Positions 39,671-50,394 of a stretch of DNA of 64,000 nucleotides are shown one piece after another. Within the stretch, counting starts at the first letter, position 1. Each line of letters starts with the position of its first letter. Position numbers and translations under genes: made by a program. The stretch is taken from positions 6,082,001-6,146,000 of the forward strand of contig JAUIMM010000483.1 in assembly GCA_031769625.1 (NCBI GenBank), written 5' to 3'. The notes under the pieces are model-generated. The model saw nothing but the letters and a program-made list of their open reading frames with translations. It made no database searches and was not told the DNA's origin. The stretch is from Taudactylus pleione. Taxonomy: Eukaryota; Chordata; Amphibia; Anura; Myobatrachidae.

Positions 39671-42041
39671 GGTTAGGCACTTACAGGAGCATTAGGGTTA
39701 GGCAATTACAGGAGGGGTAGTGGTAGGCACTATGTGAGACAGTTAGGGTTAGGCACTTACCCCAACGGTTAGGGTTAGGCACTAGGAGGGAGAGTTAGGG
39801 TTAGGCACTTACAGGAGGTGTAGAGTTAGGCACTAGGATAGGATACACAGTTAGGGTTAGGCACTTACAGGAGGGATAGGGTTAAGCACTAGGAGAGACA
39901 GTTAAGGATAGGTATTTCAGGAGGGGTAGGGTTTGGCACTTACAGGAGGGGTAGGGTTAGGCACTAGGGGGGACAGTTATGGTTAAGCACTTACAGGAGG
40001 GATAGGGTAAGGCACTAGGAGAGACAGTTAGGTTTAGGCACTTACAGGAGGGGTAGGGTTAGGCACAAGGAGAGACAGTTAGGGTTAGGCACTTACAGGA
40101 GGGGTAGGCTTAGGCAATAGGGTGGACAGTTATGGTTAAGCACTTACCGGAGGGGTAGGGTTAGGCACTAGGGGGGACAGTTAGGGTTAGGCACTTACAG
40201 GAGGGATAGGGTTAGGCACTAGGAGAGACAGTTAGGGTTAGGCACTAGAAGAGACAGTTAGGGTTAGGCACTTACAGGAGGGGTAGGGTTAGGCACTAGG
40301 AGAGACAGTTATGGTTAAGCACTTACAGGAGGGGTAGGGTTAGGCACTAGTGGGGACAGTTATGGTTAAGCACTTACAGGAGGAGTAGGGTTAGGCACTA
40401 GGAGAGACAGTTAGGGTTTGGCACTTACAGGAGGAGTAGGGTTAGGCACTAGGAGAGACAGTTATGGTTAAGCACTTACAGGAGGGGTAGGGTTAGGCAC
40501 TAGGAGAGACAGTTAGGGTTAGGCACTTACAGGAGGGATAGGGTTAGGCACTAGGAGAGACAGTTAGGGTTAGGCACTTATCGGAGGGTTAGGCACTAGG
40601 AGGGACAGTTATGTTTAGGCACTTACAGGAGGGGTAGGTTAGGCACAAGGAGAGACAGTTAGGGTTAGGCACTTACAGGAGGGGTAGGGTTGGGCACTAG
40701 GAGATACAGTTAGGGTTAGGCACTAGAAGGGACAGTTAGGGTTAAGCACTTACAGGAGGGATAGGGATAGGCACTAGGAGAGACAGTTAGGGTTAGGCAC
40801 TAGAAGGGACAGTTATGTTTAGGCACTTACAGGAGGGGTAGGTTAGGCACTAGGAGGGACAGTTATGTTTAGGCACTTACAGGAGGGGTAGGTTAGGCAC
40901 TAGGAGGGACAGTTATGTTTAGGCACTTACAGGAGGGGTAGGGTTAGGCACTAGGAGGGACAGTTATGGTTAGGCACTTACAGGAGGGGTAGGGTTAGGC
41001 ACTAGGAGAGACAGTTATGTTTAGGCACTTACAGGAGGGGTAGGGTTAGGCACTAGGGGGGACAGTTAGGGTTAGGCACTTACAGGAGGGATAGGGTTAG
41101 GCACTAGGAGAGACAGTTAGGGTTAGTCACTAGAAGAGACAGTTAGGGTTAGGCACTAACAGGAGGGGTAGGGTTAGGCACTAGGAGAGACAGTTATGGT
41201 TAAGCACTTACAGGAGGGGTAGGGTTAGGCACTAGTGGGGACAGTTATGGTTAAGCACTTACAGGAGGAGTAGGGTTAGGCACTAGGCGAGATAGTTAGG
41301 ATTAGGCACTAGGAGAGAGTTAGGGTTAGGCACTTACAGGAGGAGTAGGGTTAGGCACTAGGAGAGACAGTTATGGTTAAGCACTTACAGGAGGGGTAGG
41401 GTTAGGCACTAGGAGAGACAGTTAGGGTTAGGCACTTACAGGAGGGGTAGAGATAGGCATTAGGACAGACAGTTAGGGTTAGGCACTTACAGGAGGGGTA
41501 GGGTTAGGCACTAGGAGAGACAGTTAGGGTTAGGCACTTATCGGAGGGTTAGGCACTAGGAGGGACAGTTATGTTTAGGCACTTACATGAGGGGTAGGTT
41601 AGGCACAAGGAGAGACAGTTACGGTTAGGCACTTACAGGAGGGGTAGGGTTGGGCACTATGAGAGACAGTTAGGGTTAGGCACTAGAAGGGACAGTTAGG
41701 GTTAAGCACTTACAGGAGGGATAGGGTTAGGCACTAGGAGAGACAGTTAGGGTTAGGCACTAGAAGGGACAGTTATGTGTAGGCACTTACAGGAGGGGTA
41801 GGTTAGGCACTAGGAGGTACAGTTATGTTTAGGCACTTACAGGAGGGGTAGGTTAGGCACTAGGAGTGACAGTTATGTTTAGGCACTTACAGGAGGGGTA
41901 GGGTTTGGCACTAGGAGGGACAGTTATGGTTAGGCACTTACAGGAGGGGAAGGGTTAGGCACTAGGAGAGACAGTTAGGGTTAGGCACTTACAGGAGAGG
42001 TAGGGTTGGGCACTGGGAGAGACAGTTAGGGTTAGGCACTA

Positions 42042-42136
42042 GATTTGATTTGGTGCTAGATCCACCAACCTGAGGCACCCTTGCAAGTGTCCAAAGGCAC
42101 CCCAGGGTGCCAAGGTGCTTAGTTTGGGAACCACTG
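42042..42136 (-). mobile_element. hAT-like end fragment in satellite, copy 15
   Basis: Carries the GCCAAGG change. Partner of 34,651. It is the last fragment; none occurs in the final 4.9 kb of the array. Confidence 0.8.
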
Positions 42137-43684
42137 GGTTAGGCACTTACAGGAGCATTAGGGTTAGGCATTTACAGGAGGGGTAGGGGTAGGCAGTATG
42201 TGAGACAGTTAGGGTTAGGCACTTACCCCAATGGTTAGGGTTAGGCACTAGGAGGGAGAGTTAGGGTTAGGCACTTACAGGAGGTGTAGAGTTTGGCACT
42301 AGGATAGGATACACAGTTAGGGTTAGGCACTTACAGGAGGGTTAGGGTTAAGCACTAGGAGAGACAGTTAAGGATAGGTACTTTCAGGAGGGGTAGGGTT
42401 TGGCACTTACAGGAGGGGTAGGGTTAGGCACTAGGGGGGACAGTTATGGTTAAGCACTTACAGGAGGGATAGGGTAAGGCACTAGGAGAGACAGTTAGGT
42501 TTAGGCACTTACAGGAGGGGTAGGGTTAGGCACAAGGAGAGACAGTTAGGGTTAGGCACTTACAGGAGGGGTATGGTTAGGCACTAGGGGGGACAGTTAT
42601 GGTTAAACACTTACAGGAGGGATAGGGTTAGGCACTAGGAGAGACAGTTAGGGTTAGGCACTTACAGGAGGGGTAGGCTTAGGCAATAGGGTGGACAGTT
42701 ATGGTTAAGCACTTACCGGAGGGGTAGGGTTAGGCACTAGGGGGGACAGTTATGGTTAGGCACTTACAGGAGGGATAGGGTTAGGCACTAGGAGAGACAG
42801 TTAGGGTTAGGCACTAGAAGAGACAGTTAGGGTTAGGCACTTACAGGAGGGGTAGGGTTAGGCACTAGCAGAGACAGTTATGGTTAAGCACTTACAGGAG
42901 GGGTAGGGTTAGGCACTAGTGGGGACAGTTATGGTTAAGCACTTACAGGAGGAGTAGGGTTAGGCACTAGGAGAGACAGTTATGGTTAAGCACTTACAGG
43001 AGGGGTAGGCTTAGGCACTAGGGTGGACAGTTATGGTTAAGCACTTACCGGAGGGGTAGTGTTAGACACTAGGAGAGACAGTTAGGGTTAGGCACTTACA
43101 GGAGGGATAGGGTTAGGCACTAGGAGAGACAGTTAGGGTTAGGCACTTACAGGAGGGGTAGGGTTAGTCACTAGGAGAGACAGTTAGGGTTAGGCACTTA
43201 CAGGAGGGGTAGGGTTAGGCACTAGGAGAGACAGTTATGGTTAGGCACTTATCGGAGGGTTAGGCACTAGGAGGGACAGTTATGTTTAGGCACTTACAGG
43301 AGGGGTAGGTTAGGCACAAGGAGAGACAGTTAGGGTTAGGCACTTACAGGAGGGCTAGGGTTGGGCACTAGGAGAGACAGTTAGGGTTAGGCACTAGAAG
43401 GGACAGTTAGGGTTAAGCACTTACAGGAGGGATAGGGTTAGGCACTAGGAGAGACAGTTAGGGTTAGGCACTAGAAGGGACAGTTATGTTTAGGCACTTA
43501 CAGGAGGGGTAGGTTAGGCACTAGGAGGGACAGTTATGTTTAGGCACTTACAGGAGGGGTAGGTTAGGCACTAGGAGGGACAGTTATGTTTAGGCACTTA
43601 CAGGAGGGGTAGGGTTAGGCACTAGGAGGGACAGTTATGGTTAGGCACTTACAGGAGGGGTAGGGTTAGGCACTAGGAGAGACA

Positions 43685-45073
43685 GTTAGGGTTAGGCACT
43701 TACAGGAGGGGTAGGGTTGGGCACTAGGAGAGACAGTTAGGGTTAGGCACTAGAAGGGACAGTTAGGGTTAAGCACTTACAGGAGGGATAGGGTTAGGCA
43801 CTAGGAGAGACAGTTAGGGTTAGGCACTAGAAGGGACAGTTATGTTTAGGCACTTACAGGAGGGTTAGGTTAGGCACTAGGAGGGACAGCTATGTTTAGG
43901 CACTTACAGGAGGGGTAGGGTTAGGCACTAGGGGGGACAGTTAGGGTTAAGCACTTACAGGAGGGATAGGGTTAGGCACTAGGAGAGACAGTTAGGGTTA
44001 GGCACTTACAGGAGGGGTAGGGTTTGGCACTAGGGGAGACAGTTATGTTTAAGCACTTACAGGAGGGGTAGGGTTAGGCACTAGCGGGGACAGTTATGGT
44101 TAAGCACTTACACGAGGGGTAGGGTTAGGCACTAGGATAGACAGTTAGGGTTAGGCACTTACAGGAGGGGTAGGGTTAGGCACTAGGAGAGACAGTTATG
44201 GTTAAGCACTTATACAGGAGGGTTTGGGTTAGGCACTAGGAGAGACAGTTAGGGTTAGGCACTTACAGGAGGGATAGGGTTAGGCACTAGGAGAGACAGT
44301 TAGGGTTAGGCACTAGAAGGGACAGTTAGGGTTAAGCACTTACAGGAGGGATAGGGTTAGGCACTAGGAGAGACAGTTAGGGTTAGGCACTTACAGGAGG
44401 GGTAGGGTTAGGCACTAGGAGAGACAGTTAGGGTTAGGCACTTATCGGAGGGTTAGGAGGGACAGTTATGTTTAGGCACTTACAGGAGGGGTAGGTTAGG
44501 CACAGCACAAGGAGAGACAGTTTGGGTTAGGCACTTATCGGATGGTTAGGCACTAGGAGGGACAGTTATGTTTAGGCACTTGCAGGAGGGGTAGGTTAGG
44601 CACTAGGAGGGACAGTTATGTCTAGGCACTTACAGGAGGGGTAGGGTTAGGCACTAGGAGGGACAGTTATGGTTAGGCACTAGAAGGGACAGTTAGGGTT
44701 AAGCACTTACAGGAGGGATAGGGTTAGGCACTAGGAGAGACAGTTAGGGTTAGGCACTAGAAGGGACAGCTATGTTTAGGCACTTACAAGAGGGGTAGGT
44801 TAGGCACTAGGGGGGACAGTTAGGGTTAAGCACTTACAGGAGGGATAGGGTTAGGCACTAGGAGAGACAGTTAGGGTTAGGCACTTACAGGAGGGATAGG
44901 GTTAGGCACTAGGAGAGACAGTTAGGGTTAGGCACTAGAAGGGACAGTTAGGGTTAAGCACTTACAGGACGGATAGGGTTGGGCACTAGGAGAGACAGTT
45001 AGGGTTAGGCACTAGAAGGGACAGTTAGGGTAGGCACTTACAGGAGTGGTAGGTTTAGGCAGTAGGGTGGACA
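43685..45073 (+). repeat. 1,389-bp higher-order unit, copy 1
   Basis: The AGGGTTAGGTTAGG variant at 43,861 recurs at 45,250 and the GATGGTTAGG variant at 44,541 recurs at 45,930, both at an offset of 1,389 bp. Limits are approximate to about 20 bases. Confidence 0.85.
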
Positions 45074-46471
45074 GTTAGGGTTAGGCACTTACAGGAGGGG
45101 TAGGGTTGGGCACTAGGAGAGACAGTTAGGGTTAGGCACTAGAAGGGACAGTTAGGGTTAAGCACTTACAGGAGGGATAGGGTTAGGCACTAGGAGAGAC
45201 AGTTAGGGTTAGGCACTAGAAGGGACAGTTATGTTTAGGCACTTACAGGAGGGTTAGGTTAGGCACTAGGAGGGACAGCTATGTTTAGGCACTTACAGGA
45301 GGGGTAGGGTTAGGCACTAGGGGGGACAGTTAGGGTTAAGCACTTACAGGAGGGATAGGGTTAGGCACTAGGAGAGACAGTTAGGGTTAGGCACTTACCG
45401 GAGGGGTAGGGTTTGGCACTAGGGGAGACAGTTATGTTTAAGCACTTACAGGAGGGGTAGGGTTAGGCACTAGCGGGGACAGTTATGGTTAAGCACTTAC
45501 ACGAGGGGTAGGGATAGGCACTAGGATAGACAGTTAGGGTTAGGCACTTACAGGAGGGGTAGGGTTAGGCACTAGGAGAGACAGTTATGGTTAAGCACTT
45601 ATACAGGAGGGTTAGGGTTAGGCACTAGGAGAGACAGTTAGGGTTAGGCACTTACAGGAGGGATAGGGTTAGGCACTAGGAGAGACAGTTAGGGTTAGGC
45701 ACTAGAAGGGACAGTTAGGGTTAAGCACTTACAGGAGGGATAGGGTTAGGCACTAGGAGAGACAGTTAGGGTTAGGCACTTACAGGAGGGGTAGGGTTAG
45801 GCACTAGGAGAGACAGTTAGGGTTAGGCACTTATCGGAGGGTTAGGAGGGACAGTTATGTTTAGGCACTTACAGGAGGGGTAGGTTAGGCACAGCACAAG
45901 GAGAGACAGTTTGGGTTAGGCACTTATCGGATGGTTAGGCACTAGGAGGGACAGTTATGTTTAGGCACTTGCAGGAGGGGTAGGTTAGGCACTAGGAGGG
46001 ACAGTTATGTCTAGGCACTTACAGGAGGGGTAGGGTTAGGCACTAGGAGGGACAGTTATGGTTAGGCACTAGAAGGGACAGTTAGGGTTAAGCACTTACA
46101 GGAGGGATAGGGTTAGGCACTAGGAGAGACAGTTAGGGTTAGGCACTAGAAGGGACAGCTATGTTTAGGCACTTACAAGAGGGGTAGGTTAGGCACTAGG
46201 GGGGACAGTTAGGGTTAAGCACTTACAGGAGGGATAGGGTTAGGCACTAGGAGAGACAGTTAGGGTTAGGCACTTACAGGAGGGATAGGGTTAGGCACTA
46301 GGAGAGACAGTTAGGGTTAGGCACTAGAAGGGACAGTTAGGGTTAAGCACTTACAGGACGGATAGGGTTGGGCACTAGGAGAGACAGTTAGGGTTAGGCA
46401 CTAGAAGGGACAGTTAGGGTAGGCACTTACAGGAGTGGTAGGTTTAGGCAGTAGGGTGGACAGTTAGGGTT
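45074..46471 (+). repeat. 1,389-bp higher-order unit, copy 2
   Basis: Second copy, with few base differences (for example CACTTACCGG near 45,394 against CACTTACAGG). It diverges from copy 1 just after 46,471, where a 255-bp repeat follows. Confidence 0.85.
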
Positions 46472-46712
46472 AAGCACTTACAGGAGGGATAGGGTTAGGC
46501 ACTAGGAGAGACAGTTAGGGTTAGGCACTTACAGGAGGGATAGGGTTAGGCACTAGGAGAGACAGTTAGGGTTTGGCACTAGAAGGGACAGTTAGGGTTA
46601 AGCACTTACAGGACGGATAGGGTTGGGCACTAGGAGAGACAGTTAGGGTTAGGCACTAGAAGGGACAGTTAGGGTAGGCACTTACAGGAGTGGTAGGGTT
46701 AGGCAGTAGGGG
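46203..46712 (+). repeat. 255-bp tandem pair near the array end
   Basis: The GGACGGATAG variant at 46,356 recurs at 46,611, and the preceding GGACAGTTAGGG at 46,203 recurs at 46,458. The offset of 255 bp equals five 51-bp lengths. It appears younger than the 1,389-bp pair because it lies across that pair's right limit. Confidence 0.8.
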
Positions 46713-46984
46713 GGACAGTTATGGTTAAGCACTTACAGGAGGGATAGGGTTAGGCACTAGGAGAGACAGTTAGGGTTAGGCACTTACAGGAGGGGTAAGG
46801 TTAGGCACAAGGAGAGACAGTTAGGGTTAGGCACTTATCGGAGGCTTAGGCACTAGGAGGGACAGTTATGTTTAGGCACTTACAGGAGGGGTAGGGTTAG
46901 GCACTAGGAGGGACAGTCAGTTAGGGTTAGGCACTTACAAGAGGGGTAGGGTTAGGCACTAGGAGGGACAGTTAGGGTTAGGCA

Positions 46985-47062
46985 CTAGAAGGGACGGTTA
47001 GGGTTAGGCACCATGGGGAGAGTTAGGGTTAGGGTGAAGATTAGGGTTAGAAAAAAAAAAAA
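46985..47062 (+). repeat. Satellite edge with telomere-like hexamers and A-run
   Basis: The last units decay here. The 51-bp order is lost and the sequence becomes short TTAGGG runs (AGTTAGGGTTAGGGTGAAG, then ATTAGGGTTAG), followed by a run of 12 A. This is the closest match to plain telomeric repeat in the window, but only two consecutive hexamers occur together. Confidence 0.75.
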
Positions 47063-47215
47063 CCCATAAAGTATGTCGACCTTTTTGTGTTGACATTTTG
47101 TACCTGTCAACCTACAAGCACGCTGACCTTTTGTGTGTCGACCTTTTATCCCTGTCGACCTATTGACTGTCAACCAATTGTTGTCAACCTTTTTAGTGTC
47201 GATCTATTCTAGCCA
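47063..47215. repeat. Degenerate GTCGACC-motif repeat flanking the satellite
   Basis: About nine diverged copies of TGTCGACC or TGTCAACC, each followed by a T-rich spacer, at irregular spacing of roughly 12-25 bp. It abuts the A-run that ends the satellite and is followed by unique-looking DNA. It may be the flank of the element from which the satellite grew; that is inference. Confidence 0.6.
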
Positions 47216-48090
47216 ACCCTGCAAACATTTTTATACTATAACTTCATAGAACATTCCCATTGCTATACACTGTAGTTTCTAGTTATTCAGAACATCTGTC
47301 ATGTTACTGTAGCTTAGATTCTATGGTCCTTCAAAACAGAAGGATTCTGCTATATCAATTCAGCAGCAACAAGCGTTAATGTCCAAGGTAACATCCTGGG
47401 AGACAAAGGCGATTAGTCTCCCAAAGATGGCAGAACTTTAAATGCTACCTTCTGATTAAACTTTTGCCGCAATTCAAAAGTTATCTCCAATATACACCCG
47501 TAATGGATTTCACTGTAAAAGGAGCTTCCCGGAGACTGAAAATTGCTAAATTGCAGGCAGTCTCTCAGACGCCACGTCAAAGATGAGACAATTTAGCTGA
47601 GATTTATTGCGCGTCCTTAAAAATGAAAATGGAATTGGCGCACACAGGAAGGGACGAAGGTGTATAGACGACGAGGAAGAGATATGAGATTATATTTATG
47701 CAGCTCTGCAAACACTTAAGGCACTGGAACTATAAGCTAAATGTAATACCATTTCAATACTCATAATTCTTAGGGTTGCTGTCACAGACTGATTCCTAGA
47801 GAATATATTTACATGATAACCGAGAAGGAAAGTTAAAAAACAAATACCATTTCTACATTACAATTCCCAGCATCTCACAATCGTCCTGCGCCAAAAGAGA
47901 GTCTATTATTTATAGTTAGAACAAAATGACTAGCATTCATCAGACATGGAAGAAATGGGTAATGTCTGTGCAGATTTAAATATTGACTTCCACAGAGTCT
48001 TTTAGTACACTGCTTCAACTATGGCTGGTGTATATAGAAAATGGATCAGAGAATGTTATTGGTAATAAAGTAGCAAATAAGTAACACAAG
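47216..48090. other. Unique-looking non-coding DNA
   Basis: AT-rich, with no tandem structure, terminal inverted repeats or credible open frame. The part around 47,470-47,720 has no obvious transposon features and balanced composition, and could be conserved non-coding sequence. Nothing seen proves a function. Confidence 0.5.
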
Positions 48091-48118
48091 GGGGGTTTCC
48101 AGGTGCCCAGAAACCCCC
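48091..48118. repeat. Short hairpin, 9-bp stem
   Basis: GGGGGTTTC (48,091-48,099) pairs with GAAACCCCC (48,110-48,118) across a 10-base loop. It is probably a remnant of a dispersed element; no element ends are visible around it. Confidence 0.5.
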
Positions 48119-48288
48119 ACTCTTCCCAGCCAGGAGCTCACATCAAGAGCAGCAGTCAGCAAGAAGAGATAGACGTCTGACCATGAGGCGGGAGAATGTG
48201 TGCTTAGAAAGCTCAGTTCTACTGCTTATATTACGTATCCATATTTATTACGGGCTGTTTCACTTTTCCTGGCCTCTTATGTAATTAA

Positions 48289-48469
48289 GGGGTCTATTTA
48301 CTAAGCAGTGTTAGGAGAAGTGAAGAGTGAAAAGTGATAAGGTGCCAGCCAATCAGCTCCTAACTGCCATCTCACAGGCTGTGTTTAAAAAATTACATTT
48401 GGGAGCTGATTGGCTGGTACATTATCACTTTTCACTCTGTCTCCTAACACTGCTTAGTAAATAGACCCC
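48289..48469. mobile_element. Palindromic MITE (GGGGTCTATTTACTAAGC ends), copy 1
   Basis: The left arm starts GGGGTCTATTTACTAAGCAG and the right arm ends with its inverse complement. The arms stay complementary over much of the element, with a central divergent loop around 48,360-48,400. A TAA triplet flanks both sides (48,286-48,288 and 48,470-48,472), fitting the TWA target site of PIF/Harbinger elements. It is non-coding and would depend on a transposase encoded elsewhere. The family assignment is an inference from the target site only. Confidence 0.8.
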
Positions 48470-48655
48470 TAACACTTTGTTTGACACATACTGTGTCAAG
48501 TGCAATTTATATCCTCTTCACTGGCTGGCCACACTCACTCTAAAATCTCTACCCCCCTCCCCCCCACCACACATACATGAAATACTGCGATTGCCCCTTA
48601 AAACTGTAAGCAAAACCTCTAAGTTTATAACAGGAAAACAAAAGGTAGTGGAATC
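48470..48655. other. Non-coding spacer
   Basis: Short spacer between two repeats. An 83-codon open frame crosses from here into the 28-bp minisatellite and has no protein-like features. Confidence 0.5.
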
Positions 48656-49150
48656 AGTGGCAGACCTAGAGATGTGGGCCCATGTGCTAGAATATGCTTT
48701 GGGCCCCCCTATGCAGTGCCCCCAGTAGTGGCCCCCCTATGCGGTGCCCCCAGTAATAGCCCCCCTATGCAGTGCCCCAAGTAGTAGTCCCCCAGTTGTG
48801 ACCCGCCCTATGCAGTGCCCCTAGTAGTAGCCCCCCTATGCAGTGCCCCCAGTAGTCCCCCCAGTTGTAACCCCCCCTATGCAGAGCCCCCAGTAGTAGC
48901 CCCCTATGCAGTTCATCCAGTAGTAATCCCCTGTATGCAGTGCCCCCAATAGTAAACCCCTCTATGCAGTGCCCTAGTAGTAGTCCCCCTATGCAGTGCC
49001 CCCAGTAGTAGCCCCCTATGCAGTGCCCCCAGCAGTAGCCCCCTATGCAGTGCCGCCCCCAGTAGCCCCCCTATACAGTGACCCCAGTAGTGGCCAGCCC
49101 CCCCATACAGTGCCCCCCCTATACAGTGGCCATAGTAGCACCCCCCTCCA
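48656..49150. repeat. 28-bp C-rich minisatellite inside a probable hAT-type element
   Basis: Diverged units of CTATGCAGTGCCCC followed by AGTAGTAGCCCC; successive starts at 48,709, 48,737 and 48,765 give a 28-bp period. About 15 units, increasingly irregular to the right. The left side begins CAGTGGCAGACCTAGAG, resembling the CAGNGGCGNANCTAG ends of hAT elements. I could not find a matching right end, so the element is truncated or diverged. The proline-rich open frame at 48,996-49,274 is a by-product of the repeat. Confidence 0.75.
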
Positions 49151-49350
49151 GTGCCAGATTAAGGTCTGCATGGGCCTGGAGCTGAACTTCATGAAGGGCT
49201 TATTGTGTGCCGCTGCAGGTATGACCAGCATTGGCAACTGTCTAGAACCACTTTATAGTGGAGCTCCTAAATAAATTGATGGAGGTTTTTTTGTAAAATG
49301 GTGAAAACTGTATGGTATGCTTTTTCTTAACCCCATAGAATAGTTTAGAT
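49151..49350. other. Right flank of the minisatellite
   Basis: Includes CCAGATTAAGGTCTGCATGG, which may be the decayed right part of the same element. No gene seen. Confidence 0.4.
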
Positions 49351-50008
49351 CAGGGCTCGACAAATCCCGGGGGCCAGGTCGCCATGGCTACCAGATTTTG
49401 CTGCCTGGCTACTAGATTTTGCAGTGAGGGAGAAAGCAGATCCTCATCAACTCTGGCGGAGATTCGTGCCTATAGTATTGCGGTGTTCATATCATGCACA
49501 GGAGTGCATGTGCTGAGTGTCGCCTGCGGTGACTGCTGTGCCTCTGTCCGTCCCGGCCTGCGCTGATGACTCCTCTCCATCTTGGCCTGCTCTGATCCCT
49601 GCTGTCTGTCCCAGTCTATGCTGATCTTCCTGTACGTCCCGGCTGTCTACTGTCTCCTTTCTCCGGCTGCATAGAGCTCTCCGGTAGTAGGGTCTACGGT
49701 GTGACCACGATGGGAAGGGGGTTTTGTTGTACTTTCTGGCACCATTATTTTATGTGAAATGTGGTGTGTTATTACTGGAGGGTGGGGGGGGGGTGGAGCA
49801 GGGGAGCTGTGCAGAGCAATGAGGGGGCCTCCATTTTACTGCATCCATTCAACTGTGACCATTTTGTGGACTAGTATAGTGTGTATAACAATTGCATAGC
49901 ACACAGAGCTGTGCTCCTCACTCCTGTAATTTTTTTTGAGGGGACTGTGGTCTGGCTCCTACACTTTCATCCTGGCTCCTAGATTTTAGAAAAATTTGTC
50001 AAGCCCTG
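49351..50008 (+). mobile_element. Non-autonomous hAT element, 658 bp
   Basis: It begins CAGGGCTCGACAAAT and ends ATTTGTCAAGCCCTG, an inverted match with one difference. The flanks GTTTAGAT (49,343-49,350) and ATTTAGAT (50,009-50,016) form an 8-bp target-site duplication with one mismatch, diagnostic of the hAT superfamily. It contains CTGGCTACTAGATTTT near 49,405 and CTGGCTCCTAGATTTT near 49,972, an internal direct repeat. No transposase frame: it must have been mobilised in trans. Confidence 0.85.
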
Positions 50009-50016
50009 ATTTAGAT

Positions 50017-50338
50017 TAATAAGAAAAGAACAAAAAAATCTTAAAATTGTTCACTGCAAATTGCCATATTTATGTACGTTTTCATCCCACATTCGTAACC
50101 ACTGTAGTAAAATAATTAGTGAACTGCCTTCTTAGGTGTTGCCTTTTAATAAAAAAAAACAATGGCAATACTGGACCAGGACAGTAAGGGTTAACTTTGA
50201 CAGAGGACGATTTGGTGCATCCCCACTCTGGCAAGAAACTTAAATCAATTACATCCTTATCTGCAGTAGTAGTTACATGATCTATATTATTAGCTATCCA
50301 AAAGGATTCCTCTACATCGGTGTGTGTAAATATACAGA

Positions 50339-50339
<1 letters not shown>
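50017..50339. other. Non-coding spacer
   Basis: AT-rich with a short A-run near 50,150. No gene or clear repeat recognised. Confidence 0.5.

Positions 50340-50386
<47 letters not shown>
50340..50386. repeat. (TA)n microsatellite
   Basis: About 23 uninterrupted TA dinucleotides. Confidence 0.95.
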
Positions 50387-50390
<4 letters not shown>

Positions 50391-50394
50391 ATAG

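Larger units (their letters stand above)
35884..43274 (+). repeat. 7,391-bp higher-order unit, copy 2
   Basis: Second copy of the 7,391-bp unit. Homology to copy 1 runs out near 43,284, where this copy has TTATGTTTAGGCAC while the sequence after copy 1 has TTATGGTTAGGCAC. Confidence 0.88.
1..47050 (+). repeat. Giant 51-bp TTAGGG-like satellite array
   Basis: A continuous tandem array that starts before the window. A clean unit runs 104-154, and the next starts at 155. The 51-bp unit is two half-units, each opening with TTAGGGTTAGGCACT or a near copy. One half continues with TACAGGAGGGG and the other with AGGAGAGACA. Common variants are a 50-bp form with TTATGTTTAGGCAC, a 45-bp form with CACTTATCGGAGGG, a 26-bp half-unit ending CACTAGAAGGGACA, and a 51-bp form with TTATGGTTAAGCAC. 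At 51 bp per unit the array holds roughly 900 units. The plus strand is G-rich throughout. TAG and TAA triplets close every frame, so there is no long open frame. I see no gene, promoter or unrelated unique DNA in it apart from the fifteen 95-bp hAT-like fragments listed separately. Function unknown; a heterochromatic block is an inference. Confidence 0.97.

Noticed and set aside
1..47050. A true telomere or a simple interstitial telomeric (TTAGGG)n tract
   Set aside because: Only one or two hexamers occur per 51-bp unit, the rest of the unit is not telomeric, and the strand orientation is wrong for a left chromosome end.
1..47050. CRISPR-like or coding tandem repeat (51 is divisible by three)
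   Set aside because: There are no unique spacers between repeats. Stop triplets (TAG, TAA) within the unit close the frames on both strands, and no frame reaches 60 codons.
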